Of a stretch of DNA of 64,000 bases, positions 41,577 through 52,985 are shown piece after piece. Origin of the DNA: Comamonas sp. GTDB lineage: Bacteria > Pseudomonadota > Gammaproteobacteria > Burkholderiales > Burkholderiaceae_C. The position numbers were made by a program, and so were the translations under genes. The stretch covers positions 558,001 through 622,000 of the forward strand of contig JAITLR010000009.1 of the NCBI GenBank assembly GCA_031277805.1. The letters run 5' to 3'. The notes beneath the pieces are model-generated. The model made no database searches. It saw nothing but the letters and a program-made list of their open reading frames with translations, and had not been told where the DNA came from. Each line of letters starts with the position of its first letter. Position 1 is the first letter of the stretch.

Positions 41577-42806
41577 TCAGAAGTTCCCCACGATAAAGTC
41601 CTTGAACCGGCCAAAAGCGGTTTTCATGGAGCCGCTCTTCTGGGCCACCTTGTAGCCGCGCATGCGTGCCAGGCGCGCTTCATCGAGCAGGCCCATCACG
41701 GTGGCTGCACGAGGCTGGGCGACCATGTCGGCCAGCGCACCCGAATATTTGGGCAAGCCACGGCGCACGGGCTTGAGGAAGATGTCCTCGCCCAGCTCAA
41801 TCATTCCGGGCATGACGGCGCTGCCGCCCGTGAGCACGATGCCCGAGGACAGCACCTCTTCGTATCCCGACTCGCGGATCACCTGCTGCACCAGCGAGAA
41901 GATTTCCTCGACACGGGGCTCGATCACGCCGGCCAGGGCCTGCTTGCTGATCATGCGAGGGCTGCGATCACCCAGACCCGGCACTTCGACCTGGGCATCG
42001 GGATCGGCCAGCAATTGCTTGGCATAGCCGCTTTCGACCTTGATGTCCTCGGCGTCCTTGGTGGGCGTGCGCAGCGCCATGGCAATGTCGCTGGTGATCA
42101 GGTCGCCGGCAATCGGAATCACGGCCGTGTGGCGAATCGCACCGCCCGTGAAGATGGCCACGTCGGTCGCACCGGCGCCGATGTCCACCACCGCCACACC
42201 CAGCTCGCGCTCATCGTCGGTGAGCACCGCCTGGGCCGCTGCCAGCGGGTTGAGCAGCAATTGCTCCACTTCCAGGCCGCAGCGACGCACGCACTTGATG
42301 ATGTTTTCGGCCGCACTCTGCGCACCGGTCACGATATGAATCTTGGCTTCGAGACGAATGCCGCTCATGCCGATTGGCTCGCGCACCTCATGGCCATCAA
42401 TCACGAATTCCTGGGCTTCCACCAGCAGCAGGCGCTGGTCGGAGGAGATATTGATGGCCTTGGCGGTTTCCATCACGCGCGCCATATCGGTGGCCGAGAC
42501 TTCCTTGTCCTTGATGGCCACCATGCCGCTGGAATTCAGGCCGCGGATATGGCTTCCCGTGATGCCGGTGCAAACGCGCTGGATCTTGCAGTCGGCCATC
42601 AGCTCGGCCTCCTTCAAGGCCTGCTGGATGCTTTGCACGGTGGCATCGATATTGACGACCACGCCGCGCTTCAAGCCGTTGCTGGGCGCGACGCCCAGCC
42701 CCGCCAGCTTGAGTTCGCCATTGGACATGACCTCGGCCACCACCGCCATGACCTTGGCCGTGCCGATATCCAGCCCAACAATCACATCCTTGTATTCTCT
42801 TGCCAT
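41577..42806 (-). CDS. ftsA: Cell division protein FtsA
   Basis: 409 residues from MAREYKDVIVGLDIGTAKV. Actin-like ATPase that tethers FtsZ to the membrane. Seen: phosphate-1 loop GLDIGTAKV, the 1C domain region, ELGVAVVDIGAGATDVAIF (phosphate-2) and IVLTGGSAVMPGM (adenosine motif). The C-terminal end KTAFGRFKDFIVGNF fits the amphipathic membrane-targeting helix. Start at 42806 is chosen because the residues before it, in frame, are not conserved. Confidence 0.97.
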   Translation of the reverse strand: MAREYKDVIVGLDIGTAKVMAVVAEVMSNGELKLAGLGVAPSNGLKRGVVVNIDATVQSIQQALKEAELMADCKIQRVCTGITGSHIRGLNSSGMVAIKDKEVSATDMARVMETAKAINISSDQRLLLVEAQEFVIDGHEVREPIGMSGIRLEAKIHIVTGAQSAAENIIKCVRRCGLEVEQLLLNPLAAAQAVLTDDERELGVAVVDIGAGATDVAIFTGGAIRHTAVIPIAGDLITSDIAMALRTPTKDAEDIKVESGYAKQLLADPDAQVEVPGLGDRSPRMISKQALAGVIEPRVEEIFSLVQQVIRESGYEEVLSSGIVLTGGSAVMPGMIELGEDIFLKPVRRGLPKYSGALADMVAQPRAATVMGLLDEARLARMRGYKVAQKSGSMKTAFGRFKDFIVGNF

Positions 42807-42879
42807 ATCAGCATCCGCCCCCGGTAGGTTCTGTCTTGTCTTTATGTGCGCCTTGCATAGGTGATTCCCCCGTTCCTCT

Positions 42880-43689
42880 TTATCTTCTTGCCCGCGCAGA
42901 TGCTGCCGAGGCACTGGAACCAGTGGTCACGCCCTTGAGTCGCAAGGCATAGCCATCGTCGTAACGCAGATCGGCGGACTCCAGAGCCTCGGCCGTGCGC
43001 TTGTATTGAGAAGTGATCTGGGGCAAGGTGCGCACAAAGCGCTGCACGCGCTGCAGCACGTCTTCTGTGGTGCCGCCACCGAGCTTCACCACCGCTTCGT
43101 TGTCCAGCGCCATCACCCAGCTGCCGCGGTTATCCAGCGTCAGGTTGTCCAGGCTGACCTTGAGCGGATCCAGTGCTGGCGCCAGCGCCCGGTACATCTG
43201 CAGGACGCGGGGTGCGGAACCCTCCGGCCCCTGCAGACGTGGCAGACCTTCGCGGTCCAGCTCGCCCAGATTGGCTTCAAACACTTCACCGCTCTTGTCG
43301 ACCAGACCGGTTCCGGTATCCGGACCCCAGAAGGCTTCGGCGGCGTGCTCCTTGAGGATCACGCGCAGACCGTTGGGATACTCACGGCGTACCTGCGCCT
43401 CATGCACCCAGGGCACCTGTTCGAAGGCATGCTGGGCAGCCTTCAGATCCACGGTAAAGAAGTTGCCCTTGAGCACCGGCGCCACATTGGCACGCAGTGT
43501 CACGGCATTGTTGTGTACCAGTTCGCCCTCGACCACGATGCGGCCGATGTTGAACGCTGGCGTGCGCATCAACCACCAGCCCACGGCCATCACGCACGCC
43601 GCCAAGCACCCCATGAACATCACCGTGGCGGTGATGTTCATGAGCTTGACGTCGAACGGGACGTTGGCAGTGGGCAGATTGCGGTTCAT
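42880..43689 (-). CDS. ftsQ: Cell division protein FtsQ
   Basis: 269 residues. Short cytoplasmic N-terminus, one membrane helix ([19 protein letters not shown]), then the POTRA domain beginning [37 protein letters not shown] and the FtsQ beta domain. Bridges early and late divisome proteins (FtsB, FtsL). The ATG overlaps the ddlB stop by four bases. The C-terminus is an Ala/Ser/Arg-rich tail. Confidence 0.95.
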   Translation of the reverse strand: MNRNLPTANVPFDVKLMNITATVMFMGCLAACVMAVGWWLMRTPAFNIGRIVVEGELVHNNAVTLRANVAPVLKGNFFTVDLKAAQHAFEQVPWVHEAQVRREYPNGLRVILKEHAAEAFWGPDTGTGLVDKSGEVFEANLGELDREGLPRLQGPEGSAPRVLQMYRALAPALDPLKVSLDNLTLDNRGSWVMALDNEAVVKLGGGTTEDVLQRVQRFVRTLPQITSQYKRTAEALESADLRYDDGYALRLKGVTTGSSASAASARARR

Positions 43690-44657
43690 GGCTGCTCCGC
43701 TTCTCCATCCAGTGCGCTGCTGGCCAGAATGCCCAGGCACAGGTTTTCATAGCTCACGTCGGAAGCGCGCGCAGCCATGGGCACGAGAGAATGCCCTGTC
43801 ATGCCTGGCGATGTGTTGATCTCCAGCAGGAAGGGCTTGCGATCGCTGGCGCGGATCATGATGTCGGCACGCGCCCAGCCACGGCAACCCAGGGTGCGGA
43901 AGGCCTTTTCCACAATGCGCTGGATTTCCAGTTCTTCCTGTTCGGGCAGACCGCTCGGGCAGTGATATTGCGTGGTGTCGGTGAAATACTTGTTCTGATA
44001 GTCGTAGTTGCCTTCGGGCGCCACGATGCGGATCACCGGCAAGGCGCGGGCATTGGCACCGCTGCCCAGCACGGGGCAGGTGGTTTCATCACCGGCGATG
44101 AACTGCTCACACAGCACTTCCAGGTCGTACTGGGCTGCCAGCTCATAGGCCTTGGCACATTCCTCGACATCCATCACCTTGGTCAGGCCGATGCTGGAGC
44201 CGTCACGCGCAGGCTTGACGATCATGGGCGCCCCCAGCGCCTCAAAGGCAGCACGGGTTTCTTGCGCCGAAGCCACCATGCGCCAGTCGGGAGTAGGCAG
44301 ACCTTCAAAGCGCCAGATGCGCTTGGTCATGACCTTGTCCATGGCGATGCTGGAAGCCATCACGCCCGAGCCGGTGTAGGGAATGCCCAGCAGCTCCAGC
44401 GCACCCTGCACCGTGCCGTCCTCGCCATAGCGGCCATGCAGCGCGATGAAGCAGCGGTCGAAGCCCTGCACCTTGAGCTGGTCCAGTCCCTGCTCGGCGG
44501 GATCGAACTTGTGGGCATCAACCCCCTTGGACTGCAGTGCAGCCAGCACGCCCGAGCCCGACATCAGCGAGACTTCTCGCTCGGAAGAAGTACCGCCCAT
44601 GAGCACCGCAACCTTGCCCAGTGCCTTCACATCGATATTTGTGCCAAACACGCTCAT
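43686..44657 (-). CDS. ddlB: D-alanine--D-alanine ligase
   Basis: 323 residues. Makes the D-Ala-D-Ala dipeptide used by MurF. ATP-grasp motifs: [63 protein letters not shown] and [21 protein letters not shown]. The loop Tyr that selects D-Ala over D-lactate (IPYTG...) fits a normal ligase. The ATG overlaps the murC stop (ATGA). Confidence 0.97.
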   Translation of the reverse strand: MSVFGTNIDVKALGKVAVLMGGTSSEREVSLMSGSGVLAALQSKGVDAHKFDPAEQGLDQLKVQGFDRCFIALHGRYGEDGTVQGALELLGIPYTGSGVMASSIAMDKVMTKRIWRFEGLPTPDWRMVASAQETRAAFEALGAPMIVKPARDGSSIGLTKVMDVEECAKAYELAAQYDLEVLCEQFIAGDETTCPVLGSGANARALPVIRIVAPEGNYDYQNKYFTDTTQYHCPSGLPEQEELEIQRIVEKAFRTLGCRGWARADIMIRASDRKPFLLEINTSPGMTGHSLVPMAARASDVSYENLCLGILASSALDGEAEQP

Positions 44658-46090
44658 TGCGCTTGTCCTTTCTGCGCAGATCGCTCATTTTTCGAGAGCA
44701 TCTCAACCAATTTTCCGGACACCGCACCAATGGAGCCCGCACCCATGCACAGCAGCACATCACCGGCCTGTGCATTGGCAGCAATCGCCGCGGGCAACTC
44801 GTTGATGTCTTCCACAAACACGGGCTCAACCTTGCCTGCCACGCGCAGCGCGCGGGCCAGGGAGCGGCCGTCGGCGGCGATGATGGGTGCTTCGCCAGCC
44901 GCATAGATCTCGGTCAGCAGCACGGAATCGGCATTGCCGATGACCTTCACGAAGTCCTCGAAGCAGTCGCGCGTGCGGCTGTAGCGGTGCGGCTGGAAGG
45001 CCAGCACTAGGCGCTGCCCCGGGAAGGCACCGCGCGCCGCAGCCAGCGTGGCCGCCATTTCCACAGGATGGTGGCCGTAGTCGTCAATGACGGTGAACGA
45101 GCCGCCATTGCTGGCTGGCAGATCGCCGTAACGCTGAAAACGACGGCCCACGCCCTTGAAACCATCCAGTGCGCGCAGCAGCGCCTCGTCGGAGATTTCA
45201 AGCTCCATGGCCACCGCCACGGCCGACAGTGCGTTGAGCACGTTGTGCTCGCCCGGCAGGCTCAGCACCACTTCCAGATCGGGGTAGACATGCTCGCCCA
45301 GCTGACGCTTGACGGTGAAGCGCATGCGGCCGGCTTCGGCGCGCACATCGATGGCACGCACCTGGGCATCTTCGGCAAAGCCGTAAGTGGTCACGGGACG
45401 CGCCACCTGAGGCAGGATTTCGCGGATCGCAGGACTGTCGATGCACAGGATGGCACGGCCATAGAAAGGCATGCGGTGCAGGAAGTCGACAAAAGCCTGC
45501 TTGAGACGGCCGAAGTCATGGCCGTAGGTTTCCATGTGGTCGGCATCGATATTGGTGACGACGGCCATCACGGGCAACAGATTCAGAAACGAAGCATCGG
45601 ACTCATCGGCCTCGACCACGATGTAGTCGCCATGGCCCAGCTTGGCGTTGGCACCCGCGCTGTTAAGCTTGCCGCCGATCACGAAGGTCGGGTCCAGCCC
45701 TGCCTCGGCCAGCACGCTGGTCACCAGGCTGGTGGTCGTGGTCTTGCCATGCGCACCGGCAATCGCAATGCCCTGCTTGAAGCGCATCAGTTCGGCCAGC
45801 ATCAGCGCACGGGGTACGACAGGAATTTTCTTCTCGCGGGCGGCAATCACCTCGGGGTTGCTGCCTTGCACCGCCGTGGATGTCACCACCGCTTCGGCGC
45901 CCAGAATATTGTCTGCGGCATGACCCACAAAGGTCTTGATACCCAGACTGGCCAGGCGCCGCAGCGTGGCGCTGTCGGACAGGTCGGAGCCCGAAATCAC
46001 GTAGCCCAGGTTGTGCAGAACCTCTGCAATACCGCTCATGCCGGCCCCGCCAATGCCGACAAAGTGAATGTGATGAATGGCGTATTTCAT
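44654..46090 (-). CDS. murC: UDP-N-acetylmuramate--L-alanine ligase
   Basis: 478 residues, [25 protein letters not shown]. Adds L-Ala to UDP-MurNAc. Motifs: N-terminal [12 protein letters not shown] loop [60 protein letters not shown] and [10 protein letters not shown]. The VEADESD stretch distinguishes it from Mpl (EADEYD). Four-base overlaps on both sides (murG upstream, ddlB downstream). Confidence 0.97.
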   Translation of the reverse strand: MKYAIHHIHFVGIGGAGMSGIAEVLHNLGYVISGSDLSDSATLRRLASLGIKTFVGHAADNILGAEAVVTSTAVQGSNPEVIAAREKKIPVVPRALMLAELMRFKQGIAIAGAHGKTTTTSLVTSVLAEAGLDPTFVIGGKLNSAGANAKLGHGDYIVVEADESDASFLNLLPVMAVVTNIDADHMETYGHDFGRLKQAFVDFLHRMPFYGRAILCIDSPAIREILPQVARPVTTYGFAEDAQVRAIDVRAEAGRMRFTVKRQLGEHVYPDLEVVLSLPGEHNVLNALSAVAVAMELEISDEALLRALDGFKGVGRRFQRYGDLPASNGGSFTVIDDYGHHPVEMAATLAAARGAFPGQRLVLAFQPHRYSRTRDCFEDFVKVIGNADSVLLTEIYAAGEAPIIAADGRSLARALRVAGKVEPVFVEDINELPAAIAANAQAGDVLLCMGAGSIGAVSGKLVEMLSKNERSAQKGQAQ

Positions 46091-47172
46091 GCGGCCAACT
46101 CCTCACAAGCGGCAACCACCTTCTGGGTGGCATCAATTTTTTGCATTTTCTTCGCTAGTTCAGCGCGCTCCAGCAGCGTCGCACGCTGCATATTTTGTAG
46201 CATTTCGGCCAACCCTTGGGGGCTCAAAGTACTTTGCGGCTGTAACCAACCTGCACCTGCATCAACGAGAAAGCGTGCATTGCTTGTCTGGTGGTCATCC
46301 ACGGCTGCCGGGAAAGGTACATAGACCGCTGCCGCGCCGATGGCAGCAATCTCGGTCACGGTGCTGGCGCCGGAGCGGCAGACGATGATGTCGGCATCGG
46401 CAAAGGCCTTGGCCGTGTCTTCGATGAAGGGGGTCAGCTCGGCCTGCACGCCTGCAGCCTGATAGTTGGTGCGCAGCGCGTCGATCTGGGCCGTGCCGCT
46501 CTGGTGCGTGACCTGGGGCCGTTGGGCTGCAGGGATCAAGGCCAGGGCCTGAGGCACGATTTCGTTGAGCGCCTTGGCCCCGAGGCTGCCACCGACGACC
46601 AACAGCCTGAGCGGACCGCTGCGACCAGCAAAGCGCTGGGCCGGGGCAGCCTGCTCGACAAAAGCATGGCGCAGCGGGTTGCCCACCCACTCACCCTTGG
46701 CAAATACATTCGGAAACGCTGTGAACACGCGTCTTGCAATTTTGGCCACCACCTTGTTGGCCATGCCGGCCACGGAGTTCTGCTCGTGAAGTACCACGGG
46801 CACGCCGGACATCGCAGCCATCAGACCGCCGGGCACCGTGAGATAACCACCCAGGCCTATCACCACATCAGGCTGCACACGCTTCATCACGGCTCGCGCC
46901 TGAGAGAAGGCCTTGGCCAGCTTGAATGGCAGTTGGAGCAATGTCTTTGCACCCTTGCCGCGCACGCCGCCGAACTCGATGGTCTCCAGTGCAAAGCCTT
47001 GCGGTGGCACGATGCGCGACTCCATGGAGCCGGGAGCCCCCAGCCAGTGCACATTCCAGCCACGCGCACGCAGCTCCTGCGCCACGGCGAGGCCCGGGAA
47101 GATATGGCCGCCGGTACCGCCGGCCATCACCAGCGCGGTACGTTGCTTGTTTTGTTGAACGGGAAGCGTCAT
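46087..47172 (-). CDS. murG: Lipid II-forming N-acetylglucosaminyltransferase MurG
   Basis: 361 residues, [34 protein letters not shown]. Adds GlcNAc to lipid I on the inner face of the membrane. Motifs: [55 protein letters not shown] and the donor site [15 protein letters not shown]...[14 protein letters not shown]. Start at 47172 overlaps ftsW by ATGA; longer in-frame starts would run deep into ftsW. The last 35 codons (46090-46215) are less GC-rich than the rest. Confidence 0.97.
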   Translation of the reverse strand: MTLPVQQNKQRTALVMAGGTGGHIFPGLAVAQELRARGWNVHWLGAPGSMESRIVPPQGFALETIEFGGVRGKGAKTLLQLPFKLAKAFSQARAVMKRVQPDVVIGLGGYLTVPGGLMAAMSGVPVVLHEQNSVAGMANKVVAKIARRVFTAFPNVFAKGEWVGNPLRHAFVEQAAPAQRFAGRSGPLRLLVVGGSLGAKALNEIVPQALALIPAAQRPQVTHQSGTAQIDALRTNYQAAGVQAELTPFIEDTAKAFADADIIVCRSGASTVTEIAAIGAAAVYVPFPAAVDDHQTSNARFLVDAGAGWLQPQSTLSPQGLAEMLQNMQRATLLERAELAKKMQKIDATQKVVAACEELAA

Positions 47173-48440
47173 GCGTGGCCTCCCTTCATCAACAGCTTGT
47201 TTTCGTAATCGACTCTGAGAACCACGGCTATCGCAATCAAATTCATCAAAATGGCCGAGCCGCCAAAACTCATCAACGGCAAGGTCAGGCCCTTGGTTGG
47301 CAAGGCGCCCAGGTTCACCCCCATGTTGATGAAGGCCTGGAAGCCCATCCAGATGGCCACACCCTCGGCCACCAATCCGGCAAAGACTCTGTCCAGAGCG
47401 ATGGCCTGACGACCGATCAGCATGATGCGGCGGGTCAGCCAGAAGAAGATGACCGCAATCAGCAGCAGTCCGAGCAGGCCGAACTCCTCGCCGATCACGG
47501 CCAGCAGAAAGTCGGTGTGCGCTTCGGGCAGCCAATGCAGCTTTTCCACGCTGCGACCCAGGCCCACGCCAAAGATCTCGCCCCGGCCAATGGCAATCAG
47601 CGCGTGCGAGAGCTGGTAGCCCTTGCCCAGTGCATGCTTTTCATCCCAGGGATCAAGGTAGGCGAAGATACGTTCACGACGCCATTCGGAGGTCGCAATG
47701 ATCATCGCAAAGGCCAGCACCACCAGCAGCGCGATGATGAAGAACATGCGCGCATTCACGCCGCCCAGGAACAGAATGCCCATGGAGATCACCACGATCA
47801 CCATGAAGGCGCCCATATCGGGCTCGGCCAGCAGCAGCACACCGACCACCACCACAGCCAGGCCCATGGGCAGCACGGCGCGGAAGAAGCGCTCCTTGAC
47901 CTCCATCTTGCGCACCATGTAATCAGCCGCGTAGATGAGGATGGAAAACTTGGCCAGCTCGGACGGCTGGAAGTTCATGATGCCCAGCGACAGCCAGCGC
48001 CGCGCCCCATTGACCACCGTGCCCACATGCGGGATCAGCACGGCAACCAGCAGCACGATGGAAACCACGAACAGCTTGCGCGCCACCTTTTCCCAGACAT
48101 TCATGGGCACCTGGAAGGCCAGCAGCGCCGCCACAAAGGCCATGCCTATGGACATGCTGTGGCGCAGCAGGAAGTGATAGGGCTCGATCTTGCCGAAGCG
48201 CGGGTTGTCCGGCATCGCAATCGATGCCGAATACACCATGACCAGACTCCAGGCCAGCAAACCGATCACCACCCAGATCAGCGCCTGATCCAGGCCCAGC
48301 ACGCTGGCCGGGGTACGGGTGGGACGGTCGTACTGTGGCCCGCCCACGCGCACGGGAAGCACATCAATGGGCTTGTCCTCTGCGCTGCGGAACCACGAGC
48401 GCATGCGGCCGGAGAGACTGGTCAGGAAGGCGGCAGTCAT
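47169..48440 (-). CDS. ftsW: Divisome peptidoglycan glycosyltransferase FtsW
   Basis: 423 residues. SEDS-family protein with about ten helices, partner of FtsI for septal murein. The long N-terminal cytoplasmic part (about 50 residues) is followed by [20 protein letters not shown]. Motifs: [77 protein letters not shown] and [18 protein letters not shown]. Four-base overlap with murD upstream. Confidence 0.96.
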   Translation of the reverse strand: MTAAFLTSLSGRMRSWFRSAEDKPIDVLPVRVGGPQYDRPTRTPASVLGLDQALIWVVIGLLAWSLVMVYSASIAMPDNPRFGKIEPYHFLLRHSMSIGMAFVAALLAFQVPMNVWEKVARKLFVVSIVLLVAVLIPHVGTVVNGARRWLSLGIMNFQPSELAKFSILIYAADYMVRKMEVKERFFRAVLPMGLAVVVVGVLLLAEPDMGAFMVIVVISMGILFLGGVNARMFFIIALLVVLAFAMIIATSEWRRERIFAYLDPWDEKHALGKGYQLSHALIAIGRGEIFGVGLGRSVEKLHWLPEAHTDFLLAVIGEEFGLLGLLLIAVIFFWLTRRIMLIGRQAIALDRVFAGLVAEGVAIWMGFQAFINMGVNLGALPTKGLTLPLMSFGGSAILMNLIAIAVVLRVDYENKLLMKGGHA

Positions 48441-50380
48441 GCACCATCCTCCAGTTGCTGGCCGGCGTCCAGCGCCAGCTCACGTACCGCTTCCACAAAC
48501 TGGTGGGCGCGGTCCGCGTAGTCCTTGAACATGTCCATGCTGGCGCAAGCGGGCGAAAGCAGCACGGCGTCATTGGCGTGGGCCAGACGCGCGGCCTGCT
48601 GCACGGCCTCCTGCATGGTGACGGCATCCACCAGCTTCACACCGGTATCGGCCAGCGCCTCGCGAATCTGCGGTGCATCCTGGCCGATCAGCACGGCCGC
48701 GCGCACATAGCGCGAGACGGGAGCCGCCAGTGGAGCGAAGTCCTGGCCCTTGCCCAGGCCGCCCAGGATCACCACGATGCGGTGATCGGGGCCCAGGCCC
48801 ATGAGGGCAGCCACGGTGGCGCCCACATTCGTGCCCTTGCTGTCGTCAAAGTATTCGACGTCGCTGACGCGGCCTACGGGCTGCACGCGGTGCGGCTCGC
48901 CCCGATATTCGCGCAGGCCGTAGAGCAGCGGTGCCAGCGTGCATCCCGCGCCGGTCGCCAGCGCCAGGGCCGACAGTGCATTGATGGCGTTGTGGCGGCC
49001 GCGGATGCGCAGTGCATCGGCCGGCATCAGGCGCACGATGTGCAGGTCGTCGGCACGACCATTCACACCTTTGCCTTTGCTGGTTTCATCGGCCTCATGG
49101 GCGCGCACCAGCCAGGTCATGCCGTTGACGACTTCCAGACCAAAGTCGCCCGGGTGGCGGGGCATGTCGCCACCAAAGGTGATGTGCGCACGCTGGAAGG
49201 TCTTGCCGCGCTTGCCGGGAACCGGCACCGGTGCGGGCAGCATGGCCATGACCACGGGATCTTCGCGATTGAGCACCATCAGGCCCTGCTCGCCAAAGAC
49301 ATGGGCCTTGGCTGCGGCATAAGCCTGCATGCCGCCATGCCAGTCCAGATGGTCCTGGGTGATATTGAGCACCGTGGCCGCCGTGGGCTCGAAACCCTGG
49401 CAGTCGTCGAGCTGGAAGCTGGACAACTCCAGTACCCAGGCCTGGGGCAGCGTCTCGGCATCGATGCGCTCGGACAAGGTATCGAGCAGCGATGGACCGA
49501 TATTTCCGGCCACACCCACGGTCATGCCGGCATGCTCCAGCAACTGACCGGTCAGCGAGGTGACCGTGGTCTTGCCATTGGTGCCGGTAATGCCCAGCAC
49601 CTTGGGCGCATAGCCATGGGCTTCGCGCAGGCCCTTGAGAGCAAAGGCAAACAGATCCAGCTCTCCGCCCGTGGGCAGACCAATGCTGCGCGCGGCATGG
49701 AAGACAGGAGCCACACTGGCAGGGCTCAGGCCCGGCGAACGGTAGACGGAGCTCAGGCCCTGGCCATCGACCAGTGCCGCAGTGAACTCACCGGCGACAA
49801 AACGCACGCCGTGCAGTTCGGCCTGCAGCGCCGGCAGGAAAGGCGGGGCTTCACGCGTATCGGCGACAGTGACTTCGGCACCGGCACGCACGCACCAGCG
49901 TGCCATGGCAATGCCCGAGATACCCAGACCCAGAATCAGCACGCGCTGACCCTGCAGGTGCTGGGCAGCGCCCTGAGGCCAGTGCACCGGAACGGGAGGC
50001 AACTCCACCACCGGCTCTTCGACCGTTTCAGGCTGTTCGACGGTAGTGACCTCGGTATCTGCGGCGTCGGAGACGCTGGGGTCGGCAAAGATCTGCGCCA
50101 CAAAAGCGGCGGCATCCTTGGCTGCCGTCAAGGTGGAAATATCGGGAATCGGCTCGGCCCCCAGGGCCTGGACCAGTTCTGCAACCGTGGCTGAACCTGC
50201 ATCGGTGGAAGGCTGCTGCACCTCAATTTCAATAGCTTCTGGCGCAGGCAGCTCAACAACCTCAACAGGAAATTCATCTGCAATGGTCACAGCATCAGCG
50301 TCAGCCGCTTGCATTTGCATAGCAGCCACCGGCTCCTGAGCCTGTAGCGGATGGTCGAGCTTGAGGTCTTCGTCTTGCAT
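48437..50380 (-). CDS. murD: UDP-N-acetylmuramoylalanine--D-glutamate ligase with N-terminal extension
   Basis: 647 residues, far longer than the usual 440-500. Residues from about 143 on are a normal Mur[21 protein letters not shown] loop [47 protein letters not shown] and the C-terminal [17 protein letters not shown] and [18 protein letters not shown]. The first 140 or so residues are acidic, Ala/Val/Glu/Pro-rich, apparently disordered ([18 protein letters not shown]) and have no counterpart in ordinary MurD. ATG at 50380 with GAGG eight bases upstream and five bases after the mraY stop is the natural start and includes the extension. An insertion near [14 protein letters not shown] is also present. 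Confidence 0.94.
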   Translation of the reverse strand: MQDEDLKLDHPLQAQEPVAAMQMQAADADAVTIADEFPVEVVELPAPEAIEIEVQQPSTDAGSATVAELVQALGAEPIPDISTLTAAKDAAAFVAQIFADPSVSDAADTEVTTVEQPETVEEPVVELPPVPVHWPQGAAQHLQGQRVLILGLGISGIAMARWCVRAGAEVTVADTREAPPFLPALQAELHGVRFVAGEFTAALVDGQGLSSVYRSPGLSPASVAPVFHAARSIGLPTGGELDLFAFALKGLREAHGYAPKVLGITGTNGKTTVTSLTGQLLEHAGMTVGVAGNIGPSLLDTLSERIDAETLPQAWVLELSSFQLDDCQGFEPTAATVLNITQDHLDWHGGMQAYAAAKAHVFGEQGLMVLNREDPVVMAMLPAPVPVPGKRGKTFQRAHITFGGDMPRHPGDFGLEVVNGMTWLVRAHEADETSKGKGVNGRADDLHIVRLMPADALRIRGRHNAINALSALALATGAGCTLAPLLYGLREYRGEPHRVQPVGRVSDVEYFDDSKGTNVGATVAALMGLGPDHRIVVILGGLGKGQDFAPLAAPVSRYVRAAVLIGQDAPQIREALADTGVKLVDAVTMQEAVQQAARLAHANDAVLLSPACASMDMFKDYADRAHQFVEAVRELALDAGQQLEDGA

Positions 50381-50385
50381 GGCGA

Positions 50386-51564
50386 TTACCTCAGCTTCAG
50401 GGTCGAAAGACCCAGCAGGCACAGCAGCATGGTGATGATCCAGAAACGGATCACGACCTGGGTTTCCTTCCAGCCGCTCTTTTCAAAGTGGTGGTGCAAC
50501 GGAGCCATCTTCAGCAGACGGCGGCCTTCGCCATAGCGCTTCTTGGTGTACTTGAAGTAAGTCACCTGCAGCATCACCGAGATGGCTTCCGCCACAAAGA
50601 TGCCGCCCATCACGGCCAGCACGATTTCCTGGCGCACGATCACGGCGATCGTGCCCAGAGCCGCGCCCAGGGCCAGCGCGCCCACGTCACCCATGAAAAC
50701 CTGGGCCGGGTGCGCGTTGAACCAGAGGAAGGCCAGACCGGCACCCGCCATGGCACCGCAGAACACCATCAGCTCGCCGGTGCCGGGAATGCTGGGGAAA
50801 AGCAGGTATTTGGCGTAGGTGGCATTGCCCGTCACATAGGCAAATATGCCCAGGGCCGTACCCACCATGATGACCGGCATGATGGCCAAGCCATCGAGAC
50901 CGTCGGTCAGGTTCACCGCATTGCTGGCTCCCACGATGACCAGATAGGTCATGACGATGAAGCCCAGCACGCCCAGCGGATAGCTGACTTCCTTGAAGAA
51001 GGGCACCATCAGGCCTGCCTTGGGTGGCAGATCCATGGAAAAGCCAGACTGCACCCAGGAAATGAACAGCGCGAACACCTCGGCGTTGTTGTTCTCGGAA
51101 ATGCAGAACACCAGATACAGCGCGGCCAGCAGGCCGATGACGGACTGCCAGAAATACTTCTCGCCCGAACGCATGCCCTCGGGGTCCTTGTTGACCACCT
51201 TGCGCCAGTCGTCCACCCATCCAATGGCACCAAAGCCCAGCGTGACCAGCAGCACGATCCAGACGAAGCGATTGGACAGGTCAAACCACAGCAGCGTGGA
51301 CATGGCAATCGAGAACAGAATCAGCACGCCGCCCATGGTGGGCGTACCGCTTTTGACCAGATGGGTCTCCATGGCATAGCCACGCACGGGCTGGCCAATC
51401 TTCAATGCGGTCAGCATGCGGATGGCCTTGGGGCCAATCCACAGGCCGATCAGCAAGGCGGTAACGGCGGCCAGCACGGCGCGCAGCGTCAGATACTGGA
51501 ACACGCGCAGGAAACCGAATTCCGGCGAAATGCTCTGCAGCCATTGAGCCAACATCAGCAGCAT
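50386..51564 (-). CDS. mraY: Phospho-N-acetylmuramoyl-pentapeptide transferase MraY
   Basis: 392 residues from [20 protein letters not shown] with GGGAGG upstream. Ten-helix membrane enzyme that makes lipid I. Motifs: [33 protein letters not shown] with the catalytic Asp pair, [28 protein letters not shown] and the C-terminal [23 protein letters not shown]. Overlaps the end of murF by ten bases. Confidence 0.97.
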   Translation of the reverse strand: MLLMLAQWLQSISPEFGFLRVFQYLTLRAVLAAVTALLIGLWIGPKAIRMLTALKIGQPVRGYAMETHLVKSGTPTMGGVLILFSIAMSTLLWFDLSNRFVWIVLLVTLGFGAIGWVDDWRKVVNKDPEGMRSGEKYFWQSVIGLLAALYLVFCISENNNAEVFALFISWVQSGFSMDLPPKAGLMVPFFKEVSYPLGVLGFIVMTYLVIVGASNAVNLTDGLDGLAIMPVIMVGTALGIFAYVTGNATYAKYLLFPSIPGTGELMVFCGAMAGAGLAFLWFNAHPAQVFMGDVGALALGAALGTIAVIVRQEIVLAVMGGIFVAEAISVMLQVTYFKYTKKRYGEGRRLLKMAPLHHHFEKSGWKETQVVIRFWIITMLLCLLGLSTLKLR

Positions 51565-52985
51565 GTGGCCTCCCCGCAAGCGCCTTGCTCCTTGCCCTGC
51601 TTCTCGTCTGCACAGGCTTGCAACGCCTGCACCACTTGCTCCATCTTCATGAACCGCGAACCCTTGACCAAAACGCTACCTACCTTGGGTAAAACTGCGC
51701 ACACCGCCTGCTCAAGGGCGGCCATGCTATCAAAATGCCTAGCACCGCTGCCAAAGGCAGAGGCCGCAAACGCGCTTTGCTCGCCCAGAGCAAAGACCTG
51801 GGCAATCCCGGCCCGCTTGGCCAATGCACCGGCCTCGGCATGGAACTGCGGGCCGTTGTCACCCACCTCACCCATATCACCGAGCACCAGCAACTGCGGC
51901 GCGGGCAACTCGGCCAGCACGGCAATGGCGGCGGCCACGGAATCGGGATTGGCGTTATATGTATCGTCGACCACCGTGACGCTTTGAGCGCCAACCTGCA
52001 CAGCCAGCGCGCGCGAGCGGCCAGTCACAGGCTCGAAGCCCGACAGGCCCTGGGCAATCGCGGTCAGCGGCACACCAGCGGCATGGGCGCAAGCAGCGGC
52101 AGCCAGTGCATTGCGCACGTTATGGCGCCCGGCAATATGCAGTTGCACGAATGCCTGGCCTTGGGGCATGTGCAATTGCAGGCTCCATGCGCCCTGCTCC
52201 CAACGCAGCTCGCTGGCATAGACCTGCGCACCATCGGCTTGCTCGCCAAACATCAGGCACTTGCGGCCCTCGGCCAGCGTCGTCCACAGCGGCGTGTATT
52301 CATCGCCAGCAGGAAAGATGGCCGTGCCATCCTGGGGCAGAAAGCTCAGCACCGATCCGTTCTCGCGCGCCACGGCTTCCACCGTGCCCATGAATTCCTG
52401 GTGCTCGCGCTGGGCGTTGTTGACCAGCGCCACCGTGGGCTGGCCGATAGCGGCCAGCTCGGCAATCTCACCGGGGTGGTTCATGCCCATTTCCAGCACG
52501 GCAATGCGGTGCTCGGCCATCATGCGCAGCAGATTGAGCGGCATGCCGATGGAGTTGTTGAAATTGCCGCGCGTGGCCAGCGCCGCATCACCGGCATGGG
52601 CGCGCAGAATGGACGCAATCATCTGCGTGACCGTCGTCTTGCCATTGCTGCCGGTCACGGCAATCAAAGGCAGATCGAACTGCGCACGCCAGGCGCGGGC
52701 CAGCGCCCCCAGCGCCAGCAGCGTGTCGGGCACCTCAATGCCCGACATGCCTGCCGCCTCCAGCCCATGATTGGCTATAGCAGCCACCGCACCTGCGGCC
52801 TGCGCCTGAGGCAGAAAATCATGGGCGTCAAAACGCTCGCCCTTCAGGGCCACAAACAAATCCCCGGCCTGCAACGTGCGCGTATCGGTATGCACGCGGG
52901 CCAGCTCCAGCTGGCCGTTGCCGACCAGACGGGCTTGGGGGATATGCGTCTGGATCAGCTCCAGCGCTTTTTGCAAGGTCATCAT
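51555..52985 (-). CDS. murF: UDP-MurNAc-tripeptide--D-alanyl-D-alanine ligase
   Basis: 476 residues, [22 protein letters not shown]. Adds D-Ala-D-Ala to UDP-MurNAc-tripeptide. ATP loop [65 protein letters not shown] and [11 protein letters not shown]. The segment around 51724-51756 ([12 protein letters not shown] region) contains bases resembling the AGCTATCAA-type dispersed repeat. Four-base overlap with murE (ATGATGA). Confidence 0.97.
   Translation of the reverse strand: MMTLQKALELIQTHIPQARLVGNGQLELARVHTDTRTLQAGDLFVALKGERFDAHDFLPQAQAAGAVAAIANHGLEAAGMSGIEVPDTLLALGALARAWRAQFDLPLIAVTGSNGKTTVTQMIASILRAHAGDAALATRGNFNNSIGMPLNLLRMMAEHRIAVLEMGMNHPGEIAELAAIGQPTVALVNNAQREHQEFMGTVEAVARENGSVLSFLPQDGTAIFPAGDEYTPLWTTLAEGRKCLMFGEQADGAQVYASELRWEQGAWSLQLHMPQGQAFVQLHIAGRHNVRNALAAAACAHAAGVPLTAIAQGLSGFEPVTGRSRALAVQVGAQSVTVVDDTYNANPDSVAAAIAVLAELPAPQLLVLGDMGEVGDNGPQFHAEAGALAKRAGIAQVFALGEQSAFAASAFGSGARHFDSMAALEQAVCAVLPKVGSVLVKGSRFMKMEQVVQALQACADEKQGKEQGACGEATCC

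Noticed and set aside
47173-47535. Longer in-frame start for murG extending into ftsW
   Set aside because: The extra residues are out-of-frame ftsW sequence; the ATGA overlap at 47169-47172 is the usual dcw junction and gives a normal-length MurG.
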